58,633 nt of DNA from Salibaculum sp035270045 (GTDB taxonomy: Bacteria; Pseudomonadota; Alphaproteobacteria; Rhodobacterales; Rhodobacteraceae). How positions within the stretch are numbered: the stretch's first letter is position 1; every line of letters starts with the position of its first letter. The position numbers were made by a program, and so were the translations under genes. The notes beneath the pieces were generated by a model, which ran no database searches, was not told the origin of the DNA, and saw only the letters and a list, made by a program, of their open reading frames with translations. Shown here in pieces: positions 1 through 9,344 of the stretch. The stretch is from NCBI RefSeq assembly GCF_035270045.1, contig NZ_DATFIP010000032.1:1-58633 (forward strand), read 5' to 3'.

Positions 1-215
1 AGCTGGGCTGGACCAGCTTCATGCGCCCTGACACCACCGAGAAGGCACCGGCCGAAAGCTCTGAGCGCGTCACATGCGCGATCTTCTCGGCCTCGTACCT
101 ACGCCAGGCCGAGATCGCGACCGCGCCCGAAACGATGAGGCCCCCGAATATTTCCAACAACATCGAAGACAGTGGTGATGCCCCCGACACCACCGAGACA
201 GGAGTCATGTCATGA
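1..215 (+). CDS. tssG: Probable TssG C-terminus (type VI secretion baseplate), partial
   Basis: An open frame enters from the left edge (codons from base 3) and stops at TGA 213-215. The first residues read LGWTSFM, which resembles the usual end of TssG, a baseplate subunit of the type VI secretion system that is commonly encoded just before tssH. The frame overlaps the tssH start in an ATGA arrangement, so the two are translationally coupled. After the TssG-like end about 60 further polar residues are present, longer than I would expect for the family. The identification rests on a very short match plus gene order, so it is tentative. Confidence 0.45.
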   Translation, partial: LGWTSFMRPDTTEKAPAESSERVTCAIFSASYLRQAEIATAPETMRPPNISNNIEDSGDAPDTTETGVMS

Positions 216-2959
216 CAGAGATCAGCCTCGAAACCGTCACCGGAAAGCTCAATCGCGTGGGCTACGATGCCTTCATGCAGGCCCTGCGCCATGCCCGTGG
301 CGAGGGCAACCGGCACCTGGAGCTGACACACTGGATCTTCCACCTGCTTGAGAATGAACGCTCCGATGTTACCGTGTCACTGCAACACTACGGCATCGAC
401 CGAGGCCGCGTGCTGGGCGATTTCGAAAAGGCCATCGCGGGGCTGCGCCGCAACGTGACCGAGATGCCGGGCATTTCCGCCCACATGACAGACGCGCTGG
501 ATCGCGGCTGGCACTACGCCACGCTGCTGTTTGGCGAGGCCCAGATCCGGTCGGGACATGTGTTGGTCGCCATGCTGCGCACACGCGACCTCTACCAGGC
601 GCTCAAAACCATCAGTCCGCTGATGGCGACACTGGACGCCGACCAGATCGTCACAGATGCACGCACCGTTTGGGCCGGTTCAGAAGAAGAGGACATGCGC
701 CCGATGGACGGCTCCGGACTGACCGGCGCGGGCGGCGAACCCGGACACGAGCCAGGCACCGGACAAACCGCGCTGGGACGCTTTGCCATCGACATGACCG
801 CCCAGGCCGAGGCCAGCAAGATGGACCCGATCGTCGGCCGCGACGAGGAAATACGCCAAGTCATCGACGTGCTGATGCGGCGGCGGCAGAACAACCCCAT
901 CCTGACCGGCGAGGCGGGTGTCGGCAAGACCGCCGTCGTCGAAGGCTTTGCACAGGCGCTGGCCGCCGACAAGGTACCGCCGGCGTTGCAGGGTGTTCGG
1001 CTTTTCGCACTGGACATCGGCCTGATGCAGGCCGGCGCCAGCATGAAGGGCGAATTCGAGCAGCGCCTGCGTTCTCTCATTGACGAGGTCCAGGCCTCAC
1101 CAACCCCGATCATCCTGTTCATCGACGAGGCGCACACGCTAATCGGCGCAGGCGGCGCAGCGGGCACAGGAGATGCCGCCAACCTGCTGAAACCGGCTCT
1201 GGCGCGCGGCACCCTGCGAACCATCGCGGCCACGACATGGTCGGAATACCGCCAGCATTTCGAGAAAGACCCGGCGCTGACCCGCCGTTTCCAGCCTGTC
1301 AACGTGGACGAACCCTCGATTGACCGGGCCTGTACCATGCTGCGTGGGCTGCTCGACCCGATGGAAGCACATCACAAGGTGCGCATTTCGGACGAAGCGG
1401 TGACGGCGGCCGTCACGCTTTCGGCACGCTACCTGCCCGCGCGGCAATTGCCCGACAAGGCAGTGTCTTTGCTCGACACGGCCTCGGCCCGTGTGGCGAT
1501 CAGCCAGTCGGCAGTCCCTGCTCTGGTCGCGGATCTCCAGGCCGAGATCGCCGCGCTGGAAACCGAACTGTCTGCCAAGAAGGCCCAGGCAGACTTGGGC
1601 GAGACCAGCGCCGACCGCATCGCCGAGATCAACGAGACACTGGAAGAAAAGAGAACCGCTCTGGACGCGGCCGAGATGCATTACCAACGGGAAAAGGACC
1701 TGGTCGACGATATCCTGTCGCTGCGCCAAAGGCTGACCACGGCGCGCGGCGGGAACGCGCAGGAAGCCGGAGAAAGCGAGGCGGTCTGGGGCAAGGACGA
1801 CGCGGAAGCCGCAGAAGATGGCGGCGCGACACCACCCACTGAGCCCGAGGCGAAAGCAATGAGCGGCGACCCCGAGGCATTGCGGGCTGAACTGGCCGCT
1901 CAAGTCGGCGTCCTTGAAGGCGGCGATCCAGACCGCCGCATGATCTATGCTCACGTGGACGAACAGGCCGTCGCCTCGGTCGTGTCCGACTGGACGGGCA
2001 TCCCTGTTGGCCGAATGGTCACCGACGAATTGCGCGCCATCCTCAACCTGCCCGATCAGCTGCGTGAACGGGTCATCGGCCAGGATCACGGCCTGACCCA
2101 GATCGCAAAGCGGATCGAGACCAACCGCGCCGGGCTGGACAACCCGGGCAAGCCCATCGGTGTCTTCATGCTCTGTGGTCCCTCGGGCGTGGGCAAGACC
2201 GAGACCGCGCTGGCCCTCGCAGAGGCGATCTACGGGGGCGAACAGAACGTCATCACCATTAACATGAGTGAATTCCAGGAGGCGCACACCGTCTCGGCGC
2301 TCAAGGGGGCGCCGCCGGGATACGTGGGCTACGGCGAGGGCGGTCGCCTGACCGAGGCAGTGCGCCGGAAGCCCTACTCGGTGGTGCTTCTGGACGAGGT
2401 CGAGAAGGCACACCCCGACATTCACGAGCTGTTCTTCCAGGTCTTTGACAAGGGCATCCTGGAAGACGGAACAGGCCGCAAGGTCGATTTCAAGAACACG
2501 GTGATCCTTCTGACCTCGAACGTGGGAACCGAGGCGATCATGGACATGGCCGCGCGCGGCGAGACCCGCCCCGACCCGGATGAGCTCAGCACGGCTCTGC
2601 GCCCGCACCTGCAACAGGTGTTCCCACCCGCGCTTCTGGGGCGCATCGTGACGATCCCCTACTTCCCGCTGAACCCGGATGTCCTGTCCGGCATCGTGCG
2701 GCTCAAGCTGGACGCCATCGTCGAGCGCATGACAGCGGGCCACGGCGCGAAACTGCACTACTCCGACGCGGTCGTCGATCACATCGTGGCCCAGTGCAAC
2801 GACCCCGACTCGGGCGGTCGCGTGGTCGACAACATCATCACCAACTCCATCCTGCCCGACCTGTCGCGCGCCGTGCTCACCCGCACGCTGGAGGGTACCG
2901 AGTTCGCCAGCGTCGAGGTGGGGATGGGCGAGGAGGGGTTCGATTACAGGATCGATTAG
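212..2959 (+). CDS. tssH: Type VI secretion ATPase TssH (ClpV)
   Basis: This is a 915-residue Clp/Hsp100 AAA+ ATPase, the full length for ClpV. An N-terminal double Clp domain occupies about residues 1-160. The first nucleotide-binding domain has Walker A GEAGVGKT near residues 233-240 and Walker B ILFIDEAH near 300. A charged coiled-coil middle region spans about 430-560. The second domain has GPSGVGKT near 656-663 and VVLLDEVEKAH near 725. ClpV disassembles the contracted VipA/VipB sheath in the cytosol so that its subunits can be reused. The N-terminal region and the 560-600 linker are unlike those of housekeeping ClpB. The start overlaps the preceding tssG-like frame, and a peptidoglycan-binding protein follows. 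Confidence 0.9.
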   Translation: MTEISLETVTGKLNRVGYDAFMQALRHARGEGNRHLELTHWIFHLLENERSDVTVSLQHYGIDRGRVLGDFEKAIAGLRRNVTEMPGISAHMTDALDRGWHYATLLFGEAQIRSGHVLVAMLRTRDLYQALKTISPLMATLDADQIVTDARTVWAGSEEEDMRPMDGSGLTGAGGEPGHEPGTGQTALGRFAIDMTAQAEASKMDPIVGRDEEIRQVIDVLMRRRQNNPILTGEAGVGKTAVVEGFAQALAADKVPPALQGVRLFALDIGLMQAGASMKGEFEQRLRSLIDEVQASPTPIILFIDEAHTLIGAGGAAGTGDAANLLKPALARGTLRTIAATTWSEYRQHFEKDPALTRRFQPVNVDEPSIDRACTMLRGLLDPMEAHHKVRISDEAVTAAVTLSARYLPARQLPDKAVSLLDTASARVAISQSAVPALVADLQAEIAALETELSAKKAQADLGETSADRIAEINETLEEKRTALDAAEMHYQREKDLVDDILSLRQRLTTARGGNAQEAGESEAVWGKDDAEAAEDGGATPPTEPEAKAMSGDPEALRAELAAQVGVLEGGDPDRRMIYAHVDEQAVASVVSDWTGIPVGRMVTDELRAILNLPDQLRERVIGQDHGLTQIAKRIETNRAGLDNPGKPIGVFMLCGPSGVGKTETALALAEAIYGGEQNVITINMSEFQEAHTVSALKGAPPGYVGYGEGGRLTEAVRRKPYSVVLLDEVEKAHPDIHELFFQVFDKGILEDGTGRKVDFKNTVILLTSNVGTEAIMDMAARGETRPDPDELSTALRPHLQQVFPPALLGRIVTIPYFPLNPDVLSGIVRLKLDAIVERMTAGHGAKLHYSDAVVDHIVAQCNDPDSGGRVVDNIITNSILPDLSRAVLTRTLEGTEFASVEVGMGEEGFDYRID

Positions 2960-3026
2960 GGCCGCAAGGCCCATACCGGATCTTGCCAGTGTGACAACGC
3001 CCATATTGACCGAAAGGAGATTCCCC

Positions 3027-4136
3027 ATGCCCATCAACAGCTCGCTTTTCATTTCCGGCAGCGTCGGCGCCGGCGGTCGCAACAAGAACCAAGACGTCGC
3101 AGCGGTGCAGCAAAGGCTCAACGACCTCATGAACCCGCCGCGCCAGCCGCTGGTGGTCGACGGGCTGTCAGGCCCGAAGACGATCCGTGCGATCCGGGAT
3201 TTCCAGAAATGCGTCATGGGTTTTCATCGCGGCGACGGACGGGTTGATCCAGATGCCAAGACGATACGCGGGCTCAGCGACCCGTCCTCGGAGGGAAAGT
3301 GGGCCGGAATGTCGATGCCGTCTCAAGAAGATATGCGCCCCCCCAAGGGCCCGGGTGCCGGGCTGAGCGAGCCGGAACTGGACAATCACGAAAAGCTGCA
3401 CGCTGCTATTTCGAACGAGCTGGAAGACCAGGACTACGCACAGGAATTTCTTGACGAGTCCCTCAAGAACTACGGCCCCGCGGTCAAGGGCATGATCGCA
3501 ACCCTCGGTGAGGCCGGGAACATCCTCAAGGTCGCGCAGGGGATCAAGGTCCTCAAGGATGCCGGGCTGTCCGCGCCGCAGGCAGCGCAGGTCCTCGGTG
3601 TCTTGCTCAGAACAAGATCGGCCCCGATGTCCGTCGCGTTCCTCAAGGAGATGGGCAAGCACGGACAGTCGATCGCGCCCAAACTCAGGGCCCTGGGCAG
3701 GGGGGCAGTCGTGCTGTCTGTCATCGTGACTGCCCTGGAATACTACAACCACTGGCAAAAGGGCGAATACGGCGCCGCTGCCGGAAAAGCCTATGAGCTG
3801 GGTATGAGCGTGGCCGTGCCCTGGGCCGCCGTGATTGGCGCGATACAGGCTGTCATCGAGGGCATGGCCCCGACCCTCAAGGGCAATCCCTATTTTGACG
3901 CCAGCTTCAAGATTCTCCGCACCTTGAATCCGATCGCAGCGGGCGGCGTGGGCATCGACGCCGTTGTGACCATCGTCAACATGACCATCGAGGGGCTTAT
4001 GACCGGAAAGATCAATTGGTCCGAGCTGGACAGGCTGGTTGAACGCATGCGGAACAGTCCACTCGGCGTATTCACCGAGATCGGCGATTCCCTGGGCGAC
4101 GCCGCCTTCGACTTCTACGAGTGGGCTTCGAGTTGA
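3027..4136 (+). CDS. Peptidoglycan-binding protein, candidate type VI secretion effector
   Basis: The protein has 369 residues. ATG 3027 is preferred over an upstream in-frame start because AAAGGAG lies about seven bases before it. Residues about 18-83 form a PG_binding_1-type domain (QDVAAVQQRLN, then DGLSGPKTIRAIRDFQ). A low-complexity linker follows at about 84-118. The C-terminal two thirds match no family I recognise. They contain Gly/Ala-rich hydrophobic helices near 222-240, 258-282 and 300-325, and no signal peptide is visible. Lying directly downstream of clpV, a wall-binding protein without a Sec signal could be a T6SS cargo that inserts in target membranes. That role is inference. 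No obvious immunity gene follows before rfbC. Confidence 0.65.
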   Translation: MPINSSLFISGSVGAGGRNKNQDVAAVQQRLNDLMNPPRQPLVVDGLSGPKTIRAIRDFQKCVMGFHRGDGRVDPDAKTIRGLSDPSSEGKWAGMSMPSQEDMRPPKGPGAGLSEPELDNHEKLHAAISNELEDQDYAQEFLDESLKNYGPAVKGMIATLGEAGNILKVAQGIKVLKDAGLSAPQAAQVLGVLLRTRSAPMSVAFLKEMGKHGQSIAPKLRALGRGAVVLSVIVTALEYYNHWQKGEYGAAAGKAYELGMSVAVPWAAVIGAIQAVIEGMAPTLKGNPYFDASFKILRTLNPIAAGGVGIDAVVTIVNMTIEGLMTGKINWSELDRLVERMRNSPLGVFTEIGDSLGDAAFDFYEWASS

Positions 4137-4276
4137 CCACAGGGTTTTTGCAAGTTCGAAACCGTGGCGTCCATGGAAAGGGCGCAGGCGCCTCTCCATC
4201 AGCCCTTCGCCCGCCTTTCCCGTGACATCCTGATCCGGTCTTGCTAAGCGGAACCAGCATCGAGCGGAGGTTTTTC

Positions 4277-4837
4277 GTGCAGGTTCTGAAGACAGGGTTG
4301 CCGGGTATCGTGATCATCGAACCGGCGCGGTTCGGTGATGATCGTGGCTTCTTCTCGGAATCCTGGAACCGGCGTCGCATGGCCGAGGCGGGTCTGGACA
4401 TCGACTTCGTACAGGACAACCATTCCCTGTCGAGACAGGCGGGCACCCTGCGGGGGCTACACTTTCAGTCGCCGCCCCATGCGCAGGCCAAGCTGGTGCG
4501 CTGTGGCCGTGGAGCGCTTTTCGACGTGGCCGTCGACATCCGCCACGGCAGTCCGACCTACGGCCAGTGGACGGGGGTCGAGCTGAGTTTCGAAAATGGC
4601 CGTCAACTGTTTGTCCCCGAAGGCTTTCTGCATGGCTTTGTCACGCGGCAGCCCGAGACCGAAGTTATCTACAAGTGTTCCGACTACTACGCGCCCGACT
4701 GTGACGGGGCCGTGCGCTTCGACGATCCGGAACTCGGCATCGACTGGGGGCTGGACGGTGACCCCGTGCTGTCGGACAAGGATGCCGCCGCGCCGCGCCT
4801 GCGCGACCTTCCTGCTTATTTCACATGGGAGGGCTGA
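4277..4837 (+). CDS. rfbC: dTDP-4-dehydrorhamnose 3,5-epimerase
   Basis: RfbC/RmlC is a cupin enzyme that epimerises C3 and C5 of dTDP-4-keto-6-deoxyglucose, the third step of dTDP-L-rhamnose synthesis. The GTG start at 4277 has GGAGG six bases upstream and gives 186 residues, the usual size; a longer frame from TTG 4241 lacks such a site. Family signatures visible are FGDDRGFFSESW, the catalytic-histidine segment LRGLHFQ, and FVPEGFLHGF. It is the first gene of an rfbCBDA operon and ends four bases before rfbB. Confidence 0.93.
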   Translation: MQVLKTGLPGIVIIEPARFGDDRGFFSESWNRRRMAEAGLDIDFVQDNHSLSRQAGTLRGLHFQSPPHAQAKLVRCGRGALFDVAVDIRHGSPTYGQWTGVELSFENGRQLFVPEGFLHGFVTRQPETEVIYKCSDYYAPDCDGAVRFDDPELGIDWGLDGDPVLSDKDAAAPRLRDLPAYFTWEG

Positions 4838-4841
4838 GGCC

Positions 4842-5885
4842 ATGAAGCTGCTCGTGACGGGGGGCTGCGGCTTCATCGGATCGGCCGTGGTGCGCCTCGC
4901 CATCGCGCGCGGCCACGCTGTGATCAATCTCGATGCGCTGACCTATGCCGCCTGCCCGGACAACGTGGCCGAGGTTGCCGAGGACCCGGGCTATGCCTTC
5001 GAACATGCAGATATCCGCGACCGTGTCGCGCTCGACCGGATATTCGAAGCTCATACCCCCGACGCGGTGATGCACCTGGCGGCAGAATCCCATGTCGACC
5101 GGTCGATCGACGGCCCGGGCACCTTCATCGAGACGAATATCACCGGGACCTACCAGTTGCTGGAGGCGGCACGCGCCTTCTGGGTGCGCCACGGCAAACC
5201 TGAAGACTTCCGGTTTCATCACATCTCGACCGACGAGGTCTTCGGCACGCTCGGGGCGGAAGGGCAGTTCACCGAGGACACGCGCTACGATCCGCGCAGT
5301 CCCTATTCCGCCTCCAAGGCGGCGAGTGACCACTTGGTGCGCGCCTGGAACGAGACCTACGGCCTGCCGGTGATTCTGAGCAATTGTTCCAACAACTATG
5401 GCCCCTTCCATTTCCCCGAGAAGCTTGTGCCGGTCATCATCCTCAACGCGCTGGATGAAAAGCCGCTGCCGATCTACGGCGACGGCTCGAACGTGCGTGA
5501 CTGGCTCTATGTCGAGGATCATGCCGATGCGCTGCTGCTGGTTCTGGAAAAGGGCAAGCTGGGGCGCAGCTACAACATCGGTGGTGAGAACGAGCGCAGC
5601 AACTTGGAACTGGTGCGCACGATCTGCGCCATCCTCGATGAGAAACGCCCTCGCGACGAGGGGTCATATGCCGATCTGATCGAATTCGTCGCCGACCGTC
5701 CCGGGCACGATGCACGCTATGCCATAGATCCCGAACGCATACGTGAGGAACTGGGCTGGCGGCCCTCGGTCACGGTCGAGGAAGGGCTGGCCCGAACCGT
5801 TGACTGGTACCTGATGAACGAGGGCTGGTGGCGCGCGCTGCAAGACCGTGACGGGGTCGGTGCGCGACTCGGCGTAAGACCATGA
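4842..5885 (+). CDS. rfbB: dTDP-glucose 4,6-dehydratase
   Basis: RfbB/RmlB is an extended short-chain dehydrogenase (347 residues) that converts dTDP-glucose to the 4-keto-6-deoxy sugar, step two of the rhamnose pathway. The NAD-binding loop GGCGFIGSAVV is at the N-terminus, the catalytic STDEVFG and YSASKAASDH (Tyr-x3-Lys) motifs follow, and NCSNNYGPFHFPEK is characteristic of the family. ATG 4842 sits just after the rfbC stop. Its own stop overlaps the rfbD start (ATGA). Confidence 0.95.
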   Translation: MKLLVTGGCGFIGSAVVRLAIARGHAVINLDALTYAACPDNVAEVAEDPGYAFEHADIRDRVALDRIFEAHTPDAVMHLAAESHVDRSIDGPGTFIETNITGTYQLLEAARAFWVRHGKPEDFRFHHISTDEVFGTLGAEGQFTEDTRYDPRSPYSASKAASDHLVRAWNETYGLPVILSNCSNNYGPFHFPEKLVPVIILNALDEKPLPIYGDGSNVRDWLYVEDHADALLLVLEKGKLGRSYNIGGENERSNLELVRTICAILDEKRPRDEGSYADLIEFVADRPGHDARYAIDPERIREELGWRPSVTVEEGLARTVDWYLMNEGWWRALQDRDGVGARLGVRP

Positions 5886-6739
5886 CCCTGCTCGTCTTCG
5901 GCAAATCCGGCCAGATCGCCACCGAGCTGGCCCGCCGCGCGCCCGGGGCGGTGTTCCTTGGGCGGAAAGACGCGGACCTTTGCGATCCCGAGGGATGTGC
6001 AGCGGCGATCCACGCCCACGCTCCAAACGCCGTGATCAATGCCGCCGCCTATACCGCCGTTGACCATGCAGAGGACGACGAAGCCGTGGCAATGCGCGTC
6101 AATGCCGATGCTCCCGGGGCGATGGCTGAAGCCTGCGCGGCGCAGGGCGTTCCGCTGTTGCATATCTCGACCGATTACGTGTTCGACGGCAGCGGCGACA
6201 CAGCCTGGCACCCCGGGGATGGGCCCGGCCCACTTGGCGTTTACGGTCGTACCAAGCTGGCCGGCGAGCGGGCCATCGTACAAGCCGGTGGGCCTCATGC
6301 CATCTTGCGCACATCCTGGGTGTTCTCGGCGCAGGGGGGAAATTTCGTGCGAACCATGCTGCGTCTCGGCCGGACCCGCGAGGCGTTGTCGATCGTCGAG
6401 GACCAAGTCGGCGGGCCGACCCCTGCGGCCGACATCGCGGCGGCCTGCCTGAGTATCTCAGGCGCCCTGCGCGAGAACCCAGGGCAGACGGGTATATATC
6501 ATTTCGCGGGCTGGCCAGACACCAGTTGGAAGGGCTTTGCAGAAGCGATTTTCGGAATGACCGGTCACGCCGTGTCCATCACCGGCATCCCCACGTCGGA
6601 CTATCCCACACCGGCCAAAAGACCTCTCAATTCCAGGCTCGATTGTCGCACAACGGAACACGCCTTTGGCATTACACGTCCCCGGTGGCAGACCGGTCTG
6701 CGTGACGTCCTGAAGGAACTCGGAGACCTGAGACAATGA
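5882..6739 (+). CDS. rfbD: dTDP-4-dehydrorhamnose reductase
   Basis: RfbD/RmlD (285 residues) reduces the 4-keto group to give dTDP-L-rhamnose, the final step. The N-terminal dinucleotide loop is GKSGQIATEL, the active-site region has STDYVFDG and YGRTKLAGE (Tyr-x3-Lys), and the C-terminal half carries the RPLNSRLD-type substrate motif. It overlaps both neighbours by four bases, so the operon is tightly coupled. Confidence 0.94.
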   Translation: MTLLVFGKSGQIATELARRAPGAVFLGRKDADLCDPEGCAAAIHAHAPNAVINAAAYTAVDHAEDDEAVAMRVNADAPGAMAEACAAQGVPLLHISTDYVFDGSGDTAWHPGDGPGPLGVYGRTKLAGERAIVQAGGPHAILRTSWVFSAQGGNFVRTMLRLGRTREALSIVEDQVGGPTPAADIAAACLSISGALRENPGQTGIYHFAGWPDTSWKGFAEAIFGMTGHAVSITGIPTSDYPTPAKRPLNSRLDCRTTEHAFGITRPRWQTGLRDVLKELGDLRQ

Positions 6740-7608
6740 CTGATCGCAAGGGCATCATCCTGGCCGGCGGGTCCGGCACGCGGCTTTATCCCGTCACGCT
6801 GGGGGTGTCGAAGCAGCTGTTGCCAATCTACGACAAGCCGATGGTCTACTATCCGCTATCGGTTCTGATGCTGGCCGGTATCCGGGAGATCGCCGTCATC
6901 ACGACCCCCCAGGACAGTGCCCAGTTCCAGCGCGTCCTGGGCGATGGAAGCCAATGGGGTATCCAGCTCACCTTCATCACCCAGCCCGCGCCCGAAGGGC
7001 TTGCCCAGGCCTATACGCTGGCCGCGGATTTCCTCGATGGCGCTGCCTCGCTGATGGTGCTGGGCGACAATATCTTTTTCGGCCACGGGCTTCCAGACAT
7101 GCTGGCGAGGGCTGCCAAGCGCGACAGCGGTGGCACGGTCTTCGGCTACCGGGTTGCAGACCCGGAACGCTATGGCGTTATCGACTTCGGCACGGACGGA
7201 ACCGTGCGCGGGATCATCGAGAAGCCCGAAAAACCGCCATCCCACTATGCGGTCACAGGCCTTTATTGCCTGGATGGCACCGCCCCGGAGAAGGCCGCCC
7301 GAGTCACGCACTCGGCACGGGGCGAACTGGAGATCACTTCGCTGCTGGAAATGTACCTGGACGAGGGGACACTCGCCGTCGAAACGATGGGTCGGGGTTA
7401 TGCCTGGCTCGACACCGGCACCCATGGCAGCCTGCTCGATGCGGGGAACTTCGTGCGCACACTGGAAACGCGCCAAGGCCTTCAGACGGGCAGCCCCGAC
7501 GAGATCGCCTTTGCGAATTCCTGGATCACGGCGGCGGACCTGGGTGCGCGCGCCGACCACTTTGCCAAGAACGACTACGGCAAATACCTCCGCAGCCTGA
7601 CCGGGTAG
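6736..7608 (+). CDS. rfbA: Glucose-1-phosphate thymidylyltransferase
   Basis: RfbA/RmlA (290 residues) joins glucose-1-phosphate and dTTP to make dTDP-glucose, the entry step of the pathway. Signatures are GGSGTRLYPVT (nucleotide-binding loop), KQLLPIYDKPM, and VLGDNIFFGHGL. It closes the rfbCBDA operon and converges directly on the glycosyltransferase gene on the opposite strand, with no space between the two stop codons. Confidence 0.95.
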   Translation: MTDRKGIILAGGSGTRLYPVTLGVSKQLLPIYDKPMVYYPLSVLMLAGIREIAVITTPQDSAQFQRVLGDGSQWGIQLTFITQPAPEGLAQAYTLAADFLDGAASLMVLGDNIFFGHGLPDMLARAAKRDSGGTVFGYRVADPERYGVIDFGTDGTVRGIIEKPEKPPSHYAVTGLYCLDGTAPEKAARVTHSARGELEITSLLEMYLDEGTLAVETMGRGYAWLDTGTHGSLLDAGNFVRTLETRQGLQTGSPDEIAFANSWITAADLGARADHFAKNDYGKYLRSLTG

Positions 7609-9015
7609 TCAGCCGTCCGATTTGCTGCCCGCCACAAGGCCCACGACGCTACCATTCCGCACAGTGGCTTCGAATTCCTCCCGTGCCTCCAGCTCGGTGG
7701 CAAAGGTGGCCTGCCACTCGATCGGTTCGCTATCACGATCGATGATGGCCAGCCGCCAGATTGTCTGGCCCGGCTCACGGTAGATGCGCACTTTCAGGTC
7801 ACAGCCGTTATCGGTGTAGGTATGACTGTAATTCGAGTGTTCGATAGCCGCCACCGTCCCACTTGCTTGCGAACCTGCATCTTGCCGGGCGCACCTGTAT
7901 TTGCGCCGCCGGCGGATAGCCAGCCGGGTGATCGCCACATGAGTAACGCCAAAGAGTGTTGCAAAGAATGCGAGCGCAATCCAGGCCGCCCGTGGATCAG
8001 CCGCCAGCGCGACCCCGGTAAGAACGGGCATGATGACCAGTGGCGTCAGTGCCAAGGTCGTGAGAGGGTTCGAACGTTTACGGTGGGCACCGCCAAGAAA
8101 GACGATTTCGATGCAGCGGCGCGTCTTTTGGTGCAGGTGCATTCGGTCCGGCTCAAAGACCGGCGCCCGCCCCACCAAACGCCGCGCAATGGAGTGCAAG
8201 GTATCGGCGAAGGGCCAGAACAGCACCAAAACCAATGCCGGCACAGCGATCTCGGAGTTTCGGTCGGCCAGGAGAAAGGCCAACCAGATCAGGACATGCC
8301 CGACACCATAGGACCCCGCATCGCCCATGAACATGGTCCCGAAAGGCCAATTGAGCATGAAGAACCCGACCATGGCCGCCCCTACGATCGCTGCCATCAT
8401 CGCGATGTCGGACTGGCCCGCCCCATGTGCCAGGATCGCCAGCCCGGCCGCAGCCACGGTAATGACCACCGCCGCCAGCCCGTTCATCCCGTCCACCAGG
8501 TTGGTCGCGTGGCAGAACCCGGCCGAAACGATCACGGTCAGCAGGATGCCGGTGGGCGCAAAGCGCAAAACCTGGTCAAGCCCCGGCATGTTGGCCCGGC
8601 CTACCCAGGTTTCGAGAAGAATGACAGCCAATGCTGCGGCGAGGAACGAGGCGATCAGCCGCCGCAGGGGCGAGGCACCATAGCCCAGATCCTCCCACAA
8701 ACCGGCCAGAAAGGCCGGTGCCGCGGAAAGAACAAGTAGCGCCGGCATGGCCGGGCTATCCCAACGGGTAACGAGCAGGCCCGCGCCCAGGCCGGCAAAG
8801 ATGGCGATCCCCCCGAGACGCATCGGGTTTCCGAAATGCGAGGATTGCACCGCCTGCGCATCGTTCCGTTCCCGCATCAGGCGCGACAAGGGGCGACGGT
8901 TCACGGTAATGGCCAGCGCCACGATGACAGTAGCAAGTGCCACAACCAGAAGGCGTGCCCAGAAATGGGGGAGAGCCCCTGACAGGGCCAGGTCCGTATT
9001 GAGAGTGGCAAACAT
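7609..9015 (-). CDS. MraY/WecA-family polyprenyl-phosphate sugar-phosphate transferase with a C-terminal tail
   Basis: This is a multi-pass membrane glycosyltransferase of family 4, which moves a sugar phosphate from a UDP-sugar to a polyprenyl phosphate and so starts a surface glycan. The family motifs are present: NLVDGMNGLAAV, FMGDAGSYGVG and a histidine-rich DRMHLHQKT loop. ATG 9015 gives 468 residues; a TTG nine bases upstream is possible. The last roughly 100 residues, after the final membrane helix and a basic RRRRKYR stretch, form a soluble domain not expected in WecA or MraY. Its position facing rfbCBDA suggests the same polysaccharide pathway. Confidence 0.8.
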   Translation of the reverse strand: MFATLNTDLALSGALPHFWARLLVVALATVIVALAITVNRRPLSRLMRERNDAQAVQSSHFGNPMRLGGIAIFAGLGAGLLVTRWDSPAMPALLVLSAAPAFLAGLWEDLGYGASPLRRLIASFLAAALAVILLETWVGRANMPGLDQVLRFAPTGILLTVIVSAGFCHATNLVDGMNGLAAVVITVAAAGLAILAHGAGQSDIAMMAAIVGAAMVGFFMLNWPFGTMFMGDAGSYGVGHVLIWLAFLLADRNSEIAVPALVLVLFWPFADTLHSIARRLVGRAPVFEPDRMHLHQKTRRCIEIVFLGGAHRKRSNPLTTLALTPLVIMPVLTGVALAADPRAAWIALAFFATLFGVTHVAITRLAIRRRRKYRCARQDAGSQASGTVAAIEHSNYSHTYTDNGCDLKVRIYREPGQTIWRLAIIDRDSEPIEWQATFATELEAREEFEATVRNGSVVGLVAGSKSDG

Positions 9016-9344
9016 GACGACCAAGGAACCCCGCAGCGGGGAAGGAAGAAAAATCTAGCGCAAACAGGGGCCGCGCGTCTCTTGCATATTGCGAAGGGCC
9101 CGGCACATTTGCAAAGGGATTCCGGTCGATGACGCCGCATCGCGGCGAAAATGGCACGCTGGTGCAACAGCCCGCTCAACTGCTGCAAGTACGAGCACTG
9201 GATAAGGGTTCATGGCTACAGTTTGATTTACCTCGCGTCACCCCCAGCAGATGGCTTGTCTGCCCAGCAGCTTTCGCTCTAGTCTCGGTGATGGTCGCGC
9301 GGCCGGGACAAGGCTGCCGAATAACTGCAACCTGGGAGAACAAG
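9016..9344. promoter_or_regulatory. Divergent intergenic region
   Basis: This 329-base gap separates two divergently transcribed genes and must hold both promoters. A very short GC palindrome, CCCCGCAGCGGGG, lies at about 9029-9041. I see no coding frame with good features and no promoter boxes or operator that I would call with confidence. Confidence 0.4.

Noticed and set aside
1139..3217. 692-residue open frame antisense to tssH
   Set aside because: Typical high-GC antisense frame mirroring a well-supported AAA+ gene; low-complexity composition and no recognisable motif.
4171..4196. Imperfect GC hairpin between the effector candidate and rfbC
   Set aside because: Several mismatches and no following T-run; not a clear terminator.
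9029..9041. CCCCGCAGCGGGG as a terminator for the glycosyltransferase gene
   Set aside because: It lies before the start of that gene, not after it, the loop is too short and there is no T-run.
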